Assembly (NCBI GenBank): GCA_964426875.1
Contig: CAYRSB010000018.1
Coordinates: forward strand, 1-44,988
Direction of reading: 5' to 3'
Source: Caldatribacterium sp964426875
GTDB taxonomy: Bacteria; Atribacterota; Atribacteria; Atribacterales; Caldatribacteriaceae
Length of the DNA stretch: 44,988 bases
Of the stretch, positions 42,023 through 44,988 are shown one piece after another. Below the pieces are notes generated by a model. It was not told where the DNA came from and ran no database searches. It worked only from the letters and a program-made list of their open reading frames with translations. The translations under genes were made by a program, and so were the position numbers. How positions within the stretch are numbered: position 1 is the stretch's first letter; each line of letters starts with the position of its first letter.

Positions 42023-43792
42023 ATGCGTCAAGAAACGGTCCTTCAGGAAACAGGAAACCTTGAAAACCTCTTTGAGGAAATTCTCCAGGAGCTCTTGAAA
42101 TTGGGGTTAGAGTTCGAGGGTGAAAGGAGAAGCATCGAAAATCTCAGAGAGCGTCTTCAAAACGAACGCTTTCACCTTGCAGTTCTTGGACAGTTTAAGC
42201 GAGGGAAAAGTACCTTTATTAACGCTCTTCTTGGAGAAGAGATACTTCCTGTAGCGGTCCTCCCCCTCACTGCTTTGCCTACCTTTCTCTCTTTTGGTTC
42301 TCAGCCACGTGCCCAGGTTCTCCTGGAAAGAGGCACAGAAGAATGGCACGGTGAGGACCCTGAGGCTCTCAGGGAATTTCTTTCCCAGTTTGTTACGGAA
42401 ATGGAAAACTCAGAAAACTGTAAGGGTGTACTTCAGGTTGAGGTTTTCTACCCTTCTCCACTCTTGCAGCATGGAGTGGTACTCATTGATACTCCTGGAA
42501 TTGGCTCGACATTTCGCCACAACACGGAAGTTACCTTGGATTTTCTTCCCCAGTGTGACGCTGCTTTGTTTCTGGTTTCTGCTGATCCCCCAATCACTGA
42601 AGTGGAAGTCGAATTCTTGCAGGCAGTGCGCCCCAGGGTAACACGCCTTTTCTTCGTTCTTAACAAGACTGACTATCTTTCTGAGACAGATGCAGCCTCT
42701 GTGCATGCTTTCTTGGAAAAAGTGCTTCGTGAGAGAGCGGGTTTCGACAATCCCCTTATATTTCCTGTCTCAGCCCGCATGGCTTTGGAAGGGCAGAAAA
42801 GGGGCGATGTGGCACTTCTTGAACGGAGCGGAATCCGCAAGATTTTGCAACATCTTTTGAGTTTTTTGCAGAGAGAGAAAAGCCGTGCTCTTCAGGAGGC
42901 TCTGGCAAGGAAAGCCATTGAAGTTTTGAACGATCTTTCAATGCATTTGCATCTTTGTATTCGTTCTCTTGAAATGCCCATTCATGCTCTTGATGAGCGT
43001 TTACGGATCTTTTCTGAAAAGGTTGAGGAGGCAGAAAAAGAACGAATACACATGGGGGATCTTCTGCTTGGTGAGAGAAAGAGAATGGTAGCTTTTCTTG
43101 AGGAGCTGGCTGAGAACCTTCGTCGAAAGGCAAGAGAATACTTTCAGAGCATACTTGAAGAACATCTTGCTGGGAGAGCCGAGGACCTTGAGGCACGCAT
43201 TCAAGAAGTCCTTGATAAAGAAGTTCCCGCTTTCTTTGAGCACGAACTTTCCGAAGTAGTACGTGTTTTTGAAGCGAAGGTTGCCGAAGTCCTCCAGCCA
43301 TATGAACGAAGGGTGCACGAACTTACTGAAGTAGTGAGAAAGAAAGCTGCAGAGCTTTTTGACATTCCTTGCTACGTTTCTAAGGGTCCAGAAATATTTG
43401 CTGTGGAAAAGAAACCATACTGGGTAACCCATAAGTGGTATACTCGCTTCCACTTGCTTCCTGAAGGCTTTCTTGCAGCCTTCCTTCCAGAAAAAACTCG
43501 CCGTGCAAAACTACGCCAGAGGATGGAAAAGGAGATTGAAGAACTTGTCACCACGAACGTAGAGAACCTTCGCTGGGCTACCCTTCAAAACCTTGATCAG
43601 GCCTTCCGCCAGTTTGTTGCCACCATTGACGAACACCTGGAACGAACCGTTTCTGCTACCCAAGGGGCTATAGAACGGGTTCGATTTAAAAAGGCAGAGG
43701 AGAGTCAGAACGTGGCTCGAGAACTCGAAGAGCTTCGGAAGGCTTTCGAGAAGTTTCAGGTTTTACGAGAGTATCTTTCCTTCTGGGCATAA
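42023..43792 (+). CDS. Dynamin-like large GTPase, fluoride-riboswitch operon
   Basis: 589 residues from ATG 42023, with GAGAGGAGG at 42006-42014; the frame is open from TTG 41996. GTPase motifs: G1 GQFKRGKST at 56-64, a G2 threonine in LPLTALPT, G3 DTPGIG at 156-161 and G4 NKTD at 214-217. The remaining ~350 residues are long, charged helices, as in the stalk of bacterial dynamin-like proteins. A hydrophobic loop HLLPEGFLAAFLP near 477-489 is a candidate membrane-contact paddle. I see no obvious transmembrane span. Family members remodel or repair membranes. It is the last gene of the operon, and its pairing with two MutS-like ATPases under fluoride control is unusual. Confidence 0.88.
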   Translation: MRQETVLQETGNLENLFEEILQELLKLGLEFEGERRSIENLRERLQNERFHLAVLGQFKRGKSTFINALLGEEILPVAVLPLTALPTFLSFGSQPRAQVLLERGTEEWHGEDPEALREFLSQFVTEMENSENCKGVLQVEVFYPSPLLQHGVVLIDTPGIGSTFRHNTEVTLDFLPQCDAALFLVSADPPITEVEVEFLQAVRPRVTRLFFVLNKTDYLSETDAASVHAFLEKVLRERAGFDNPLIFPVSARMALEGQKRGDVALLERSGIRKILQHLLSFLQREKSRALQEALARKAIEVLNDLSMHLHLCIRSLEMPIHALDERLRIFSEKVEEAEKERIHMGDLLLGERKRMVAFLEELAENLRRKAREYFQSILEEHLAGRAEDLEARIQEVLDKEVPAFFEHELSEVVRVFEAKVAEVLQPYERRVHELTEVVRKKAAELFDIPCYVSKGPEIFAVEKKPYWVTHKWYTRFHLLPEGFLAAFLPEKTRRAKLRQRMEKEIEELVTTNVENLRWATLQNLDQAFRQFVATIDEHLERTVSATQGAIERVRFKKAEESQNVARELEELRKAFEKFQVLREYLSFWA

Positions 43793-44988
43793 CGTAAGAA
43801 AACATTTGCTGACGGAGTTCATGTCTCTTCCTGAGTAACATCGCTGGAGAGAGGAAAGTACCTATCTTGCATTGTTGCATTGTTGGCAGATGTATTTAGT
43901 GCCCCCTCAGGAATGGGTTTGTCTAATAACAAACTCCGTCGTATCTTATCCCTGCCATGGCGAGAGCATATCTATAGATCCAAGAAGGCACTTGAGACAG
44001 TTCTTGAGCTTGCTGGTTCCTTGAGGGGAAGAAGAAAAGAGGAGGGGAAGACCTCTGACGTACTTTGATGCCCTCTACCTTGCCTTCCCCTCTTACTTCA
44101 AGTAGACCTTCCTTCTGGTGATCTTCCCCAGTTCAGCAGAGGCAGAGAAAAGAAAAAGCCTATGTACGTCAATGAGAACAAGACCTCAAGAGAATTACGG
44201 AAAAACGAAGCATATTAAAAAGCACTCGCCACCTTCTTAAAGATACCAAAAGGTCGTGTCAAGAGTTTTGTGTAGAAGTCTGTGTACAGGGGGCATACCA
44301 CTTGAGAAGCATCTTCTTTGGGTTTTCCTGTGCCTCAGCAGAACCCTTGAGCCTTCGTTCGCCCATTTCCCTTCCTGGCGCTCACCCTCCAGGTACAGAA
44401 GCTTGAAGGTGCCTCCTTTCTTTGGATTTGGTACCCCCCATTCATACACAAACCTCTACGCAAAATTCCTTAAACGACCAAGTTGAAGGCTTGTGCCTCC
44501 GCTCGCGTTACGAGTTTCTTTTGTTACAAGAGATTTTAGCTCTCTTAAAAGTAATCTTCCCTTGTGTAGCTCAAGGAGGGGCGGAAAGAAGTGATCCATG
44601 CAAGGGAGGTTAAGGATTTGTATTCAGAGTGGTGGAAACACTCTATAAAACACCCAAGGGGAGGCAGCATATCCTGACCCCCCTTGGGTGCAAGGAGGGG
44701 AAAGACTTCTATGTAAGGAGGTGCTAGTGGGGTACTCTCTATTCACTTTTCAAAAAGAATTATAAAACCATTCCCTCTCTTCGTCAAGGGGCGTAGAGAG
44801 ATTTTCCAACACCCTCCCAAAGACCCAGAAGATACGCAATACCCAGAGTGCTGTTGTAAAGCACACCCCATGCCTATACCCCTGACAGTCTCGACTTCCT
44901 GTGTTTCTGCGAAATCGCCAGAAGCTCTCTATCCAGAACTAAGTAATACCTGAAGATGAAACCAGGTTGCCCATGGTATCCCATTTAT
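43793..44988. other. Gene debris, no intact coding sequence seen
   Basis: Nearly 1.2 kb without a supported gene. Coding-like fragments in changing frames include LSNNKLRRILSLPWREHIYR near 43917-43976 on the plus strand. On the minus strand, a segment at about 44778-44930 (including SFWRFRRNT, TALWVLRIFWVFG and LDEEREWFYNSF) loosely resembles the C-terminal end of DDE transposases. None has a start signal, full length or a secure family. The edge of the window cuts the last fragment. Confidence 0.5.
44651..44690. repeat. 11-bp perfect inverted repeat with an 18-base loop
   Basis: CACCCAAGGGG at 44651-44661 is repeated in inverse at 44680-44690. On the minus strand the second arm is followed by TTTTATAG, so it could be a weak minus-strand terminator. 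On the plus strand no T tract follows. It lies in gene debris and could also be a remnant of a mobile element end. Confidence 0.5.

Overview
The window is bacterial chromosome with short intergenic gaps, many TTG and GTG starts, strong purine-rich ribosome binding sites and consensus sigma-70-like promoters. A cupin-type phosphoglucose isomerase, ThyX instead of ThyA, an F-type ATP synthase whose c subunit carries a Na+-type site, and a solute-binding protein with a plain (non-lipoprotein) signal peptide suggest an anaerobic, perhaps thermophilic, probably diderm sugar fermenter. An Atribacterota-, Dictyoglomota- or Thermotogota-like organism would fit. This placement is inference; no rRNA is present to decide it.

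Region 1 (2-14558) is a sugar or polyol catabolic locus. It holds the end of an amidohydrolase, two ketose 3-epimerase-family proteins flanking a GntR/UTRA regulator, a ribose-type ABC transporter (binding protein, double ATPase, permease), an SDR, a Gfo/Idh/MocA oxidoreductase, an FGGY kinase, a zinc MDR dehydrogenase, a cupin phosphoglucose isomerase, an AroE-like dehydrogenase and a convergent xylulokinase. An intrinsic terminator after the binding-protein gene probably lowers expression of the genes beyond it.

Region 2 (14631-29028) is housekeeping on the plus strand: argS, pyrG, murI, ispE, a nucleotidyltransferase, rho, cspA, rpmE, thyX, a DUF1385 membrane protein, prfA, prmC, rpiB, dCMP deaminase, a wecA/tagO-type transferase and wecB. 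Most of these genes touch or overlap. Region 3 (29030-35485) is a complete minus-strand atp operon (two small accessory genes, then a, c, b, delta, alpha, gamma, beta, epsilon). Its delta subunit is only 84 residues, and its promoter seems to leave no leader.

Region 4 (35540-44988) starts with tRNA-Gly(CCC) and is accessory in character. It has decayed coding fragments, a secreted protein of unknown function, a broken DUF362 gene, and then the most interesting unit of the window: a near-consensus promoter, a fluoride (crcB-type) riboswitch with an overlapping terminator, and an operon of two diverged MutS-like ATPases, a 51-codon Cys-containing small ORF and a dynamin-like GTPase. The last 1.2 kb holds only gene debris.

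The candidate undescribed system is this fluoride-switched MutS-like/MutS-like/small protein/dynamin-like cassette. The riboswitch call rests on direct structural agreement, including a pseudoknot with a compensatory change. The function of the proteins it controls is unknown.
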